Shown piece after piece: positions 43,635 to 54,826 of a stretch of 64,000 nucleotides of DNA. This stretch comes from Phragmites australis (Eukaryota; Streptophyta; Magnoliopsida; Poales; Poaceae), in contig NC_084932.1 of NCBI RefSeq assembly GCF_958298935.1, forward strand, positions 8,039,501-8,103,500, written 5' to 3'. The notes beneath the pieces were generated by a model, which made no database searches, was not told the DNA's origin, and was given only the letters and a program-made list of their open reading frames with translations. Each line of letters opens with the position of its first letter. Position 1 is the stretch's first letter. A program made the position numbers and the translations under genes.

Positions 43635-46600
43635 AACCTAGCCCCCTTAAGATAAATCTTGCCCTCGAGATTCAGAAGGATCGGAGAAGAGATGGGGAAA
43701 CTTGGTCTTCAGATCATCTTCTCTTTCGTAAGTTGCTTCCTCTTCTGAATGATGCTTCTACTGTACCTTGCACATTCGGACTCGCCTGTTCTGGGTAACC
43801 CATTCTGATATGTCAAGAATCTTGACCGGATATTCTGAATAAGAGAGATCTCCCCGCAAATCCAGTTTCTCTACCAGTAGCTGTTCCTTGGAAACTCTCA
43901 GACACTTATTCAACTGCAACACATGGAAAACATCGTGCACTCCCAAGAGTTGAGGTGGTAGGTCCAGTTGGTAAGCTACTTCTCCTCATTTTCCCAATAT
44001 CTTGTACTGACCAATATACCGAGGTGAAAGCTTGCCTTTGAACATGAATCTGCATAGACCTCTGATTGGTGATACTTTGAGATACACGAAGTCTCCTACT
44101 TCAAAAGTTAGTTCTCAATGTCGATTATCTGCATAACTCTTTTTGTCCTAATTGAGCAGTCTTCAGATTATCTCTAGTCTCTTGCACTTGTCTTTCTGCT
44201 TCTCTCAGAATTTCTGGACCGAAAACTTGGCTTTCCCGGTCTGGTTCCAGAACAACGGGGTTCTACACTTCTTTCCATTTAAAGCTTGAAAAGGAGACAT
44301 CTTGAGACTAGCTTGATAACTGTTATTGTACGAGAATTCCGCATACGGCAGATTCTTATCCCAACTATTACCATTCTTTAGTGCACATGCTCTCAACATG
44401 TCTTCAAGGATTTGGTTTACTCTTTTTGTTTGTCCGTCTGTCTGCGGGTGATATGCTAAACTGAAATTTAACATTGTATCCATAGATTCATGTAGGTGTT
44501 GCCAGAACCGTGAGGTAAACTGACTGCCATGATCAGATACCGTTATCTTAGGTACTCTATGCAGACACACAATTCTGGACATATACAACTCAGCTAGTTT
44601 CGAACCTCGATAGGATTCTTTGACTGGAATGAAGTGAGCTACTTTTGTCAACCGATCCACTACGACCCATATGGAATCATATCTTGACTGAGCTCGAGGT
44701 AGACCTACTATAAAGTCCATGATGATTTCTTCCCACTTCCATTCAAGTACCTTTAGTGGTTGTAGCAGTCCTGCTAGTCTTTGATGCTCGTCTTTGACTC
44801 GCTGACAGATATCACACAAAGCCACATATTTTGCTATGGTCCGTTTCATTCTGTATCACCAATACTGATCTTTAAGATCTTGGTACATTTTGGTACTCCC
44901 TAGGTGAATGGAATATGCTGAGTCATGGGATTCCTTCAAAATTGTATCCCGAATAGCTTTTAGGTCCAGAACATAAATCCTGTGCTTGTACCACACTGTG
45001 TCTTGCTCATCTTCGGTGAAATCTGGGGCTTTGCCAACTTTGATAAGCTCCTTAATTTCCAAAATCTTATTATCCTTAAGCTGACCCTTTCTTATATCTT
45101 GTTCAAGTGTCGAGTCGATTTCCATCGCAACTATCTCGGTGTTGCACACCATATTCAGATTCAATTTCTCGAATTCCTTACATAGCTCGGAACTCATCTC
45201 TTAAAGAGTTATAGCGTTGAACTCAGATTTTCTGCTCAAGGCATCGGGCACTACATTTGCCTTTCCTGGGTGATCATTGATTCCCAAATTGTAATCTTTG
45301 ATGAGCTCTACCCATCTACGTTGTCTAAGATTAAGATCCAGCTGAGTGAAGATATATTTCAAGATCTTATGATTTGAGTAGATTTCACACCTTTGACCTA
45401 TCAGATAATGTATCCAGATCATGAGTGCATGAACTACTGCGGCTAGCTCCAAGTCATGCATCGGGTAGTTCTCTTCATGTTTCATTAACTACCTAGAAGT
45501 GTATGCTACCACATGACCCTCTTGCATGAGCACACAACGCAAACCTTGATGAAATGCATCACAATACACCGAAAATGGCTTCTGCGTGTCGGGCATGATC
45601 AATACTGGAGTTGAAGTTAACCTTTTCTTCAACTCATTGAAACTAGCTTCTCGAACGGCTGTCCACTTGAACTCTACTCCTTTCTCTAGCAGTTCTATCA
45701 TTGGTCTAGCTATCTTGGAAAAATCTTCTATAAACCGACAATAATATCCTGCTAAACCCAAGAAACTTTGGATCTCTAAAACATTCCACGATGTTTTCCA
45801 GTTCAGAACATCCCTTACTTTAGATGGGTCCACAGACACACCTCCTGTTGATATAATGTGACCAAGGAAGGGAACTTCCTCCAACTAGAACTCACACTTG
45901 CTCAATTTATCATACAACTGATTCTCTTTGAGCTTCTGCAATACCATACTGAGATGTTCCTCATGCTCTTTTTTGGTTCTTGCAGTAAACTAGGATGTCA
46001 TCAATAAATACCACGACAAACTTGTCCAAATACTCCATGAAGACATTGTTCATCAGATACATCAAGTAGGTTGGGGCATTGGTCAACCCAAAAGACATTA
46101 CTATGTACTCGTATAGACCATACCGAGTAACAAATACCATCTTAGGAATATTTGAGGCTTGAATCTTCAGTTGATGTACCCAGACCGAAGGTCAATCTTG
46201 GAGAACACACATGCTCCATTTAATTGGTCAAACAGACCTTCAATGCGGGGTAGAGGATACTTGTTCTTGATTGTTACTTCATTCAGGGCTCGATAATCTA
46301 TAGACATCCTTTGGATTCCATCCTTCTTCGGTACAAAGATAACTGGGTCTCCCCAGAGCGAAAAACTGGGGCTCCCCAGGGCGAAGAACGGGGCGGATGA
46401 GCCCTTTGTCTAGTAGCTCTTGGATTTATTACTTGAGCTTAGCCAACTGATTGGCATCCATTCTATATGGTCTCTTATATATAGGAGCATTTCTAGGTAC
46501 TAACTCAATGATGAACTCAATTTCACGATCAAGTGGCATAGTTAGCAAATCTTCCAAAAAGATATCTGGAAATTCACTAACCACTCTGAGACTGGTGTTG

Positions 46601-46960
46601 GTAGATGAATCTGTTGTGGCATGGAATTCCACTTTGGTACCATATGTGTGTGTCAACTGTACTAACTTCATTGAACATCCAATGATTCTATTGTACCTGG
46701 TCAACCAGTCCATTCCCAGTATGATATCAATTCCCTTGGATTCCAGAATGATGAGATTGACAACAAAGTCTACCCCCCTAATGCATATACTAATTTTAGG
46801 GCATACATGCCTTGATTCTGTTTCTCCTCTAGGAGAACTAACTAGCACCCAATTTTTCATTAATGCTCTTGGCAATATATATGTATTCACAAACTAAGAT
46901 GATATGAATGAATGCGTAGCACTAGAATTGAACAAAATTGTAGTAGAGTGAGAGTTTGCA
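43635..46960 (-). pseudogene. pol: Tekay-type gypsy pol (protease to chromodomain), heavily frameshifted
   Basis: From high to low coordinates: protease region with NSSATHSFISS where active copies have DSGATHSFIS, so the catalytic Asp is Asn (about 46910-46950); ILGMDWLTRYNRIIGC (46429-46890); RT with [12 protein letters not shown] (about 46000) and a 23-bp tandem duplication at 46342-46390; RT/RNase H ([42 protein letters not shown]); integrase (44205-44849: [65 protein letters not shown], with the catalytic Glu changed to Lys); and chromodomain remnant MCKVQ-stop-KHHSEEEATYERED. Compared with the pol at 9682-12437 it is much more decayed. Confidence 0.9.
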
Positions 46961-47373
46961 TAAAACATACCTAACACTACGTCAGGAGTTTCCTGGGTTT
47001 CCTACACTGTAACGTGATTAACTCGACCATGAATCACATTCTGCCGATGCTGCTGCTACTGATTGTTGCCTTGAGCCTGTACCTAGCCTTGCTGCTTCTT
47101 GGGACACTTGTTGGCCAGGTGCCTGAAGTTGTCACAACTAAAACATAGGTCAATGTTGCCTGATCCTTGACTTGGGCGATTCAGCTATTCGGGTTGGTTG
47201 GTTGTTATTGTTGGGTCACTGCTGCTAGAAGTTAGAGCGTAGCTGCTGCTGTTGCTGCTGCCCTAACTGCACTGGCTACTTGTACGCACTAGCAATCTGG
47301 TTAGGCATCTTCTGTGGTGGCCTCTGTTGCTGATTCTGTCCTCCATGCAGAATATAAGACCCGTAGGTGTCAC
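46961..47373 (-). pseudogene. gag: Tekay-type gag C-terminus with CCHC zinc knuckle
   Basis: At 47104-47145 the minus strand reads CFSCDNFRHLANKC, an exact CX2CX4HX4C knuckle, followed by PKKQQG and a stop. Gln-rich coding (cagcagcagc-like) flanks it on both sides, as in gag tails. The gene is cut at 47374 by the start of another LTR, so the capsid part is not in view. Confidence 0.8.
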
Positions 47374-49300
47374 ATCCCAATTTCTTAATCACGCATTTAA
47401 GCAAAATTATGCTTTTTAAGCATTATGCTTAAATTTTGCGTAATGGTAATCCAAAGTGCTAATGCACTTCATTAGTAATCATTTGAATAAGAGAGAAAGT
47501 TGGGGGAGAAAATAATGGAAAATGCAGTAGAAATACCTATTCTCTCTAACATGTGGGCCCCACATGTGGCCCCACTCCTCACCCACTCCCTCTCTCAAAT
47601 GGGCAGTAGCTCACCTGCTCTCTCTCTCCTCCCTCACTCCCACACATGCAGCAGCAGCAGCAGCTCCCCCTCCCACTCAAGCTCTCACTCCCTCTCTCCA
47701 TTTCTTCCAAAATCCAAGCTCAAGAGAGGGATTGAAGGTATGCATGTGGTACCATTGCATTCTAGAGATCATAAGCTACTCATCCATCCAATTCATTTTT
47801 GTTTTCTCGAAAGATTTGAACCGAATTTGATGTCTTTTGGTGTTCTTGGTTGAAGCACAAGGAACACCGGAGTTCTTCGATCTCCCTCCATTTCCTCCAC
47901 TTCCCGACGGTCACCCAGCTCCAGAAGCATCTTGAGTAAGTCTCTTAGGCTCCCCATGGCAAGAATTTGTGGTTTGATTGATCGATTTTGAGTTTTAGCA
48001 AAGTTCATGAGTTTTTGAGGTTTTGGACCAAAATGAGGATTTAGATGAGATTTGAGTTAGGAATCGAGTTGCTAGGTTGATGAGTGAATTCTAGACTCCA
48101 TAAACCATCTCAAACATGTTCCTCTTTAGTTTGGAAAAGATCGCAAATCGATTTGGCAAAGTTTTCCCCAAATCAAGTTCTGGGCAGTGTGGAGTATCTG
48201 CATAAAAGTGCGGATAGTCCACAAAAGTGCGGAGGTTCCGCATCAAAGTGCGGAGGGTCTGCACTTTCTGGGAAAATGGCAATTTGAGTTATATTCAAGA
48301 TTTTCTTAAGGGTTAAGCTACAAAGTTAGTCTAGAACCCTTGGTGTGGTATATGCGCAGGTGTATGTAGCATAGATTCAAGTTTGGAGTTAAATCGATCG
48401 ACGAATCGTCAAAAAACATATTTTCAACCCAGGTCCAGAGTGTCTGAACAAAAGTCCGGAGGGTCCGCATAAGTCTGAATTATCCGGAGAATTCTCCGGA
48501 TAGTCCGGAGTTTGCCTGAGTTGTGCAATGTCCGGATGTTCTGCATAATTTTGCGAATAGTCTGCACATGTCCGGAGGTTCCGGAGAACTCTCCGAAGGA
48601 TCCACACTTTCGGCAACTTTTCAAATTGGTTTGAGTCCCAATTTTGTTCTAGCTTGCATGTTTGCACTTTTGACATGTTTTACGCATCTTATGGCATGCA
48701 TTGTTGCATTTCATCCATACTCATGACATTGCACGCGTTATTCTTTTTAGAGAACGCTGATCCGACGATTCTGGAGGCTGAGTTCGATACTAACACGCCC
48801 CACCTTTCGGATCCAGGGTAGCAAGGAAAGCAACTAAGCATATTGATCCCTCTTGTATAATTTGGAAGTCTCAATTGATGAATATGCTTAGTATGTATGC
48901 ATGTGTCGGGTACCCTTGGGTAGAACATATGCCGATTGCATCTTTCTACCTTGGTCAATTGTTCAAGTAATTCCCTTGTAGCCTAGAGATGGTGTTATGT
49001 CTAGGTACGAGTACGATATACATGCTTAGCAATGTTTAGGTCTTTCGGTAGAAGTCGAACGACAGTGCTTTCCGTTGTTTGCGAGTATAGGGATTACTAT
49101 TGATTACAAATACTTGCTGATGGTGAGATGGTTGGTGAGTGGTGAGTATGAGACGAGATGTTGGCGGTATTAGGGGTGTTGTCTGCCTCGGTATTAGCCA
49201 AGGTACGAGTAGGGAATATAAAAGAAAAGAAAGGGCGAAAAAAATAACAGGACAAGAATAGTAAAGGACAGATAGGAACATAAAAGCACAAAAGAAAGAA
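47374..49300 (+). mobile_element. Tekay-like LTR, 5' part, plus orientation
   Basis: It starts TGTCACATCCCAATTTC at 47374, right at the broken gag, and contains a stretch (cgctgatccgacgattctggaggctgagttcgatac) placed like the conserved block of the other LTRs. Its 3' end was not found; after about 49200 the sequence becomes A-rich (aaaagaaaagaaagggcg) and loses similarity. It holds a CAG microsatellite (about 47648-47663) and a cluster of TCCGGA palindromes. No gene is supported. Confidence 0.55.
48180..48600. repeat. Cluster of short tccgga / gtgcgga motifs inside the LTR
   Basis: Phrases such as gtccggagggtccgcata, ttatccggagaattctccgg and atgtccggaggttccggaga recur with variation more than ten times between 48190 and 48600. 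Many are palindromic around tccgga. They look like a degenerate short-period array within LTR sequence. Confidence 0.6.
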
Positions 49301-49495
49301 AGGGACTCCCAACTATTATTATATTATTAACTGATGTAATGTAGATGGGAAACCCCCACATCACACCAACACTCATGCAAAGATCCAAGTCATTACATGG
49401 TTCACACTACAGGCAGAAGAAACAAACACATACTCAAATAGATGACACATGAGACTAATGATTTATTCAGCTAAGGACATCCTCCTAGCTCAACT

Positions 49496-50231
49496 CTACT
49501 CCTCTCTTGCTGTGCCTGAAGGACCTACTGCATCTGCTAGATGAAGCTTCTTGTGCGATGGGGAACAAGGAGGTGTAGCCACGGGTGCCTCGGAAGCCTC
49601 CTCGAGGAACTGGTCGGGGTCCTCCATTAGAATCTGTGGCTCACAGATGCTCTGCTCCTGCTCTGTGACACTGATGCATATCCTCCAGCTCATCGAGGGC
49701 TCTATCAAGCTCAGTGTACAGGGCGGCAGTGAGGTAGGCTTGCTCTCTCAGACGGAGATCTAGCTCATTGTTGACAGGCACAAAGATGACCTCCAGACTG
49801 CCGAACGGGTGTTGCAGAAACTTGCTGAACTGAGTTAGGCGGAGAGCCTGTCTGTTCTCCCTGTAGAGAGCAACCAGAGCCTGGCGAGCGGTGTCCTCGA
49901 TCCCAGTCTCGAAGGTAGCTCTAAGGGCAATGGCGGTGTGGACACGACGAACTTGGCAAAGACCGTCGTCGGTGGGCTTCTCAAACATAGTCACCTCCAC
50001 TGACCAGGAGTAACCATGACCTCCAAGCGAAGCTCTGACTCCTTTGTAGAGTGGAGCATTGTGGTAGCCTAGACCCTGCAGCAGGTACCACAACATACGG
50101 GCAAAGTAGCCGGCAAGCTGTCCTTCGGAGTAGAACTCGGTAGGGGGTTGGTGCGCCCAGACAGAACCAACGAGAATCTCCTAATCAGGAACCAGCACAC
50201 GCTTGTGTGGGGTTATCGTCGTGCGAGTCAT
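49496..50231 (-). pseudogene. Unrecognised ORF of an LTR element (about 245 residues), one stop and one frameshift
   Basis: I do not recognise a described domain. From the ATG at 50231 the frame reads MTRTTITPHKRVLVPD, a stop, EILVGSVWAHQPPTEFYSEG, QLAGYFARMLWYLLQGLGYH, then SWSVEVTMFEKPTDDGL, ARQALVALYRENRQAL and LREQAYLTAALYTELDRALD. After a frameshift at about 49680 an acidic, Pro-rich tail (MEDPDQFLEEASEAP) ends with a stop at 49496. The middle looks like a compact alpha/beta domain and the LREQAYLTAALYTELDRALDELEDM part a helical, coiled-coil-like segment. It lies about 165 bases after an LTR end with a PBS-like sequence, the place normally held by gag, but lacks gag signatures or a zinc knuckle. 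It may be a captured or element-specific gene. Confidence 0.6.
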
Positions 50232-50344
50232 CTAAAATTTTGAGAACACAAAAAATTGGTAACAGTTTTATAAAGAGAAATAGATAGGTATGGAAAATTT
50301 GGAAGAAAAATGAATTTTACAAAAGTAGTTTGTACAAACATAGG

Positions 50345-50396
50345 TCCTTAACACGTCCTTTCTGTCTAGGCTACGTCCTACGGTCAATACGGCTTC
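50345..50396 (-). other. Degraded primer-binding-site region behind LTR
   Basis: On the minus strand, right after the LTR end, ...tgttatagaagccgtattgaccgtaggacgtagcctag follows. From memory, Tekay-type elements have tggtatcagagcc then ttgaccgtaggac here, so this looks like a mutated Met-initiator PBS plus the conserved leader. It orients the LTR at 50397-53095 as a 5' LTR. Confidence 0.45.
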
Positions 50397-53095
50397 TATA
50401 ACACCCAGTTTTAAAGGAACAAAACTGGGCACAACACATGTATGCCAGGATCAAGTTTCATACATGGGTTACATCATCAGTGTATCAGTGTATCATCACA
50501 TAGTAGAACAAGAGAGATTCAGCGCCAGCAGGTCTTCCATCTTCCACAGGCTTTAACCAGGGGCACATCAGCCTAGAACATGATCTCCATGTTGAAGTCA
50601 GCTTCATCGAAGGATGTAGCTTCATTGATGGCTTCTGAACAGCAGAGGGAAGCAAGAAAGGGGACTATGAGTGTGAGTAAAAAATATACTCCGCAAGTGT
50701 AGGGAAAAGGTTAGACACTGGTTAACTACACTAAACAACTATGACGTATGACTTCAACAAGAGGCATCCTATTTACTAAGTGAGGAGAGACAACTATGAT
50801 AAGGGGAATAACTCATCGGATTCCATCTGACTACCAAGACTCACCAGATAATTCCATTACCCGGCTACCTGACCAACTATACCAAAACCCTGATCCTAAC
50901 TAATAATGAAGAAGTCCAAGCCGCTCTTGACCATGAGCATGGCTGATCGATCACTTCTTTCCACACAAGTCATGATTCTCGTGTTGCTTAACACTTCCGG
51001 AGTGTGGAGTCAAGATCTCACTACAAGGCGTATACAAAGCTCCTATCGATCCTTAGGTATCCACTGAGGTTTCACCGCTAACAGACGATTCCATTGCTGC
51101 AGAAGTGCCCTCTTGTGCCACTCAACCGTCCATTGGTGCCCATAGAACCCAAGGGGGGGCGAATTAGTTGGCCATGGCGTACCCATATAAGCCTCGTGGT
51201 TGTGCGGTTTAGCCAGGTTACATGCTTCAAGAACCAGTCCTTAGGATCCCAAACAAGAACAACCATAAACCAATTGTGCATTACCCGCACACATGCATTC
51301 CCGTACCATCATTATACAAACATTTTGTTGGGATCCCTAAACATGTTGCTATGAAATTACTATACCCAGTTCTTGTTGCATAATCATTAGTCAAGTTTAA
51401 AAATTACCCTAACCATGACAGCAACTTGCATTTCTACCCTTCATAACCCATGACTCATCAACGGTGACAAGGATAATCATACAAAATTTAGAATACCCTA
51501 GCATGGGATTCCAATTTAGACAAGCATGCAATGAAAGATAAAGAACCACATAAATATACTAAAATAGGAGCAAGATGTTCAAGGACACTTGCCTTCAACT
51601 GAGGGTTGCTCAAAGTCTTCAAAGGCTTGATTTTGTAGGTTCATGAACTAATCACCTCCTAAACAATACACCAGAAAAGCATACAAGAAAACTACTAAGA
51701 ATAGTACACCAAACAGTACTAACACTAGGTAAAAACTCTATGAAAAGATTCTACACGTTGCTATGAGAATTTGAGCATGAAAATTGTCCAAATCGAAGCT
51801 ACGAACAAAAAGTTATAAGCTTTTGAAGTTCTAGGCGCTTTTTTGCAAGTTTTACTTAATGTCAAAGAATAAACTGAATATTTTTATACTAAAAATCTTA
51901 ATTATGACATCATAAAGTGAATAAGAATTATTTTTCCTTAGAGAAACCTACGGAAAAGGTCCATGGACCCATGAACCATGGCTTGAGGGCCGGTCCATGG
52001 TCCATGGTGGACCAATTACAAAAGAGTGAACGGGTATGTGATCTGAGCCATACAATCATGATCTGATGGCTTGGGGCGAAGGGGGCGGACCGGGCATCAC
52101 TGGACATGGACGGCGGCTGGCCAACAGCGGCGCATGACTGGAACCTCACCGGAGAAGCGCGAAAATGTGCATCCAGCCACGGAATTCGATAGGAAAAGCT
52201 CAGAACGAGGAGGAGGGCACGTGGAGTCTCAACACGGGCTTCTCGATGGTGGAGAGGGACTGTGGGTGGCCGGCGACGGAGAGGTGTAGTCGGGTGGAGC
52301 TCGAGCTCGGTGCAGCGGTGCTCTGGGGGTCGAGGGTCGAGAAGCGGCCGGGCGCTTCACTGGTGATCCTGTGATGCCATAGAGGGGAGAAACGAGGTTG
52401 GAGGGGGCTCAAGCACAGATCTTGTGATGCCATAGAGCGGAGCTCTGACTGGCGACGGGGATGAAAGGCACGACTACGGCGCAAGAGCGAGGGAGAGAGG
52501 GCAAAAGCGGCCAGATGGGGCGGAGACCTGGCACACAGTGCTCAAGATGGGCAGAAATACGGAGGAGGGGCTCGGGGAAGGAGAGCAACCCGACCGGGGC
52601 CAATTCCAAACTGGCGGCCACCTTCCATAAATCGGATTAAAGAACGAAGGAAAGAGGGGAAGGGAACCTGGGAGGTTTCATGCAACGCATAAGGAGAGGG
52701 TGGGGATCGCGGTGGCCACATTGATTGGTGAGAAACGGCTCAGGGAGGCACCGAATTTTGAATGGGCAGAGGAATTTGGGGGTGGAAACGGTGAGGAGGA
52801 GGAGGAAGAGCGGAGCCTGCAGGCAGCTCAGCTCGAGCGGCTCGGCTTGGGCCCACTTGGCAAAGAGAGAGGGCGGGAGGGGGCGGGTCGAGCGCTATCT
52901 ATAGTGGCCGGCTCGGGCGTGGGGCAGGCTGACCTGAGGCCCAGCGCGGGAGAGGGAGGCAGGTGTGGAGAAAAGATGGCCAGGAAGGGCCCAAGCAGGA
53001 TAGAGCGGGAGTTTTGAAGGAGTTTTGGCTCGGAAGAAATTAGGGAATTTTGAAAAGGCTTTTCTTTTATGTTTTACAATCATGGTATGAACCAA
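50397..53095 (-). mobile_element. 5' LTR (minus orientation) of a Tekay-like element, truncated at its outer end
   Basis: The end at 50397 (tataacacccagttttaaaggaacaaaactgggcac on the plus strand) is nearly the exact reverse complement of the end of the LTR at 54827-57591, and internal blocks match throughout. About the first 100-150 bases of the LTR (minus sense) are missing at 53095, where gypsy gag-protease sequence begins. GC-rich open frames at 52070-53017 are within the LTR and are not genes. Confidence 0.8.
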
Positions 53096-53096
53096 C

Positions 53097-54090
53097 AGAA
53101 AATTGTACCCTAATTGTTTGCATTACCTTCACCTTACCGCTATTGTTGAACCACTAAATTTGGTAAGGAAGACGATGTGTCCTTGTCGGTAATTCAAGCT
53201 TCTTGATCAAATCTGAACTTACCAAGTTGTTGCAGCTCCCTCCATTAATAATGACTTGAACATATTAGTCCTTGAATATAAGGAACATCTAAGATAAATT
53301 ATGGCATTGTAGCCATTCCGCTTGCTTCATTTGAGTGCTTAACACTAGCTTCACAATGAGGATCCTATAGTTCTCTTTGGCAGCGGCACTCGATTCTTCC
53401 TCGTGGTCTATTTCTGTCCCATGTTTGTCCTCATCTCCTGCATGGTTAGCTGCCACAGTACATTCATCCTCAACATCACTAGCACTTACATACCCACCAT
53501 CTTCTATTGCAATGTACGCTCGCTGACTTGCACAATCTTTCATGATGTGGCCTATTCCCTTGCATCACTGGCATACAATTCTAGTCGAACGACTTGTAGA
53601 AGCAACATAAGAAGAGCTCTTGGCTGGAGCCTGCACATTAGAATATTTTCTTACCATTAAAGCAGGTGATGGTGTTGGAGGTGCTGCTGAACGTGCCATA
53701 CTCGAGAAAGGGGCAGTAGTCCGTGTAGCTAAACGTGGGGTTGTTTTGACTTGTCTCGGCATTGATTTTGAAGTAGTCGTGCATCCAAAATTGTTGCTGG
53801 GTCTTTGTTGTCATCCTTGCAATTCTTTCTCTGCCAAATATGCAAGTTGGAACAATGTAGGAGCACTATTATAGTCTTTTTAATCAATTATGTCATGAAT
53901 TTCACATATTAATTCTCCATAGAAGCGTGTCATTGCAGCCTCTTCATCCTCAATAACACCACAACGTAATATACTAATTTGTAGCTGCTGATAATATTCT
54001 TCTATGAATCTATCGCCTTGATTTAAGTGCTGCAATTTCTTATGCAAATCACATTTAAAAGAGTGTGGCTGCTCCAATGGGGACTAGAAG
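53097..54090 (-). pseudogene. gag: Ty3/gypsy gag and start of protease, truncated at both ends
   Basis: Minus strand from 54077: QGDRFIEEYYQQLQISILRC, then DEEAAMTRFYGELICEIHDI (Retrotrans_gag end), an Arg/Thr/Ser/Pro-rich linker, and a knuckle at 53532-53573 reading C-Q-stop-C-KGIG-H-IMKD-C. Next comes an acidic spacer (ASDVEDECTVAANHAGDEDK). The protease begins IINGGSCNNLVSSDLIKKLE, where the catalytic Asp of the usual DGGS/DSGS is Asn, and continues to about 53097 in another frame as WFNNSGKVKVMQTIRVQ. Stops and shifts inactivate it. It is a different family from the Tekay-type copies; the clade was not resolved. Confidence 0.75.
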
Positions 54091-54379
54091 TGGTGTTTAT
54101 GCCATCAATATCACGGAATAAAAATCCCTTGTACAGAGTTTTCTATCCTTGCATATTTACCTTCGTAGAGTAGTTTTCTAGGATTGACTATAGGTTGGAA
54201 ACCTTTTGAATGGTATAGTAGACACACTAGATGAACCTAGAGCACATTTAGATAGAAATTGATATAGGTTTATCTTATGAAGTGTTTGGAGCCGCATAGT
54301 TTTAAGAGTTATTTGAGCCTTGTTTTCATTTTGATCGGTTAAGCTTCACCACCTAGTGAGTTGTGGTGTCCGTGGTAGG
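54091..54379 (+). mobile_element. LTR end and leader of the SIRE-like gag-only element
   Basis: About 54186-54320 matches the LTR fragment at 19026-19185 in reverse complement (ggttggaaaccttttgaat; gtagacacactagatgaacc). It is followed by a leader up to the gag at about 54380. The LTR itself is mostly missing, being bounded on the left by gypsy gag sequence. Confidence 0.5.
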
Positions 54380-54826
54380 GATGGATACCGGTAGTGCTCC
54401 ATGTTTTGACGGTACTCACCCCGTTGGAAAATCCTAATGACTTGTTATTTGCAAACCAAAGGTTTAGATATTTGGAGAGTCACCAAAGAGGGGATGAAGC
54501 AATGTGTCACAAACAAGGAGAGGCAATTCGATGCTTTATCGAACAATATCCTTTTATCATCTCTAAGCATTTATGCACTTAATCGAGTTTATTCTCTCAC
54601 CAAAGTTCGTGATATTTGGACTAGTCTCATTGAAATACATGAAGGTACAAATGATGTGCGCAGTGAGAAATATCATATGCTAGTCTCTCAACTCAATAGC
54701 ATTAAACAACTTTCCCATAAAAATGCTAATGATATATACTCATGTTTGAATATTGTTGTCAATGAGATCAATGGGATAGGGTTGACGCCAATTAGAGACG
54801 ATCAAGTGTTGAGAAGAATACTTCTA
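54380..54826 (+). pseudogene. gag: SIRE-like Ty1/copia gag, 5' part, interrupted by a solo LTR
   Basis: Plus strand: MDTGSAPCFDGTHPVG from about 54380, a frameshift, then KILMTCYLQTKGLDIWRV, LTKVRDIWTSLIEIHEGTND, YHMLVSQLNSIKQLSHKNAN and GLTPIRDDQVLRRILL. This is the UBN2/gag-polypeptide domain of copia elements (W-x-I-x-M-x-x-Y-L...W-x-x-L...HEGT). The reading stops making sense exactly at 54827, where an LTR begins, and resumes at 57592. Confidence 0.85.

Noticed and set aside
47500..47853. 117-codon frame rich in Ser and Pro
   Set aside because: Follows the CAG and CTC microsatellite region inside an LTR; no conserved pattern.
52070..53017. Open frames of 70-105 codons, some Glu/Gly-rich
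   Set aside because: Inside the LTR at 50397-53095; shared by LTR sequence rather than a gene.
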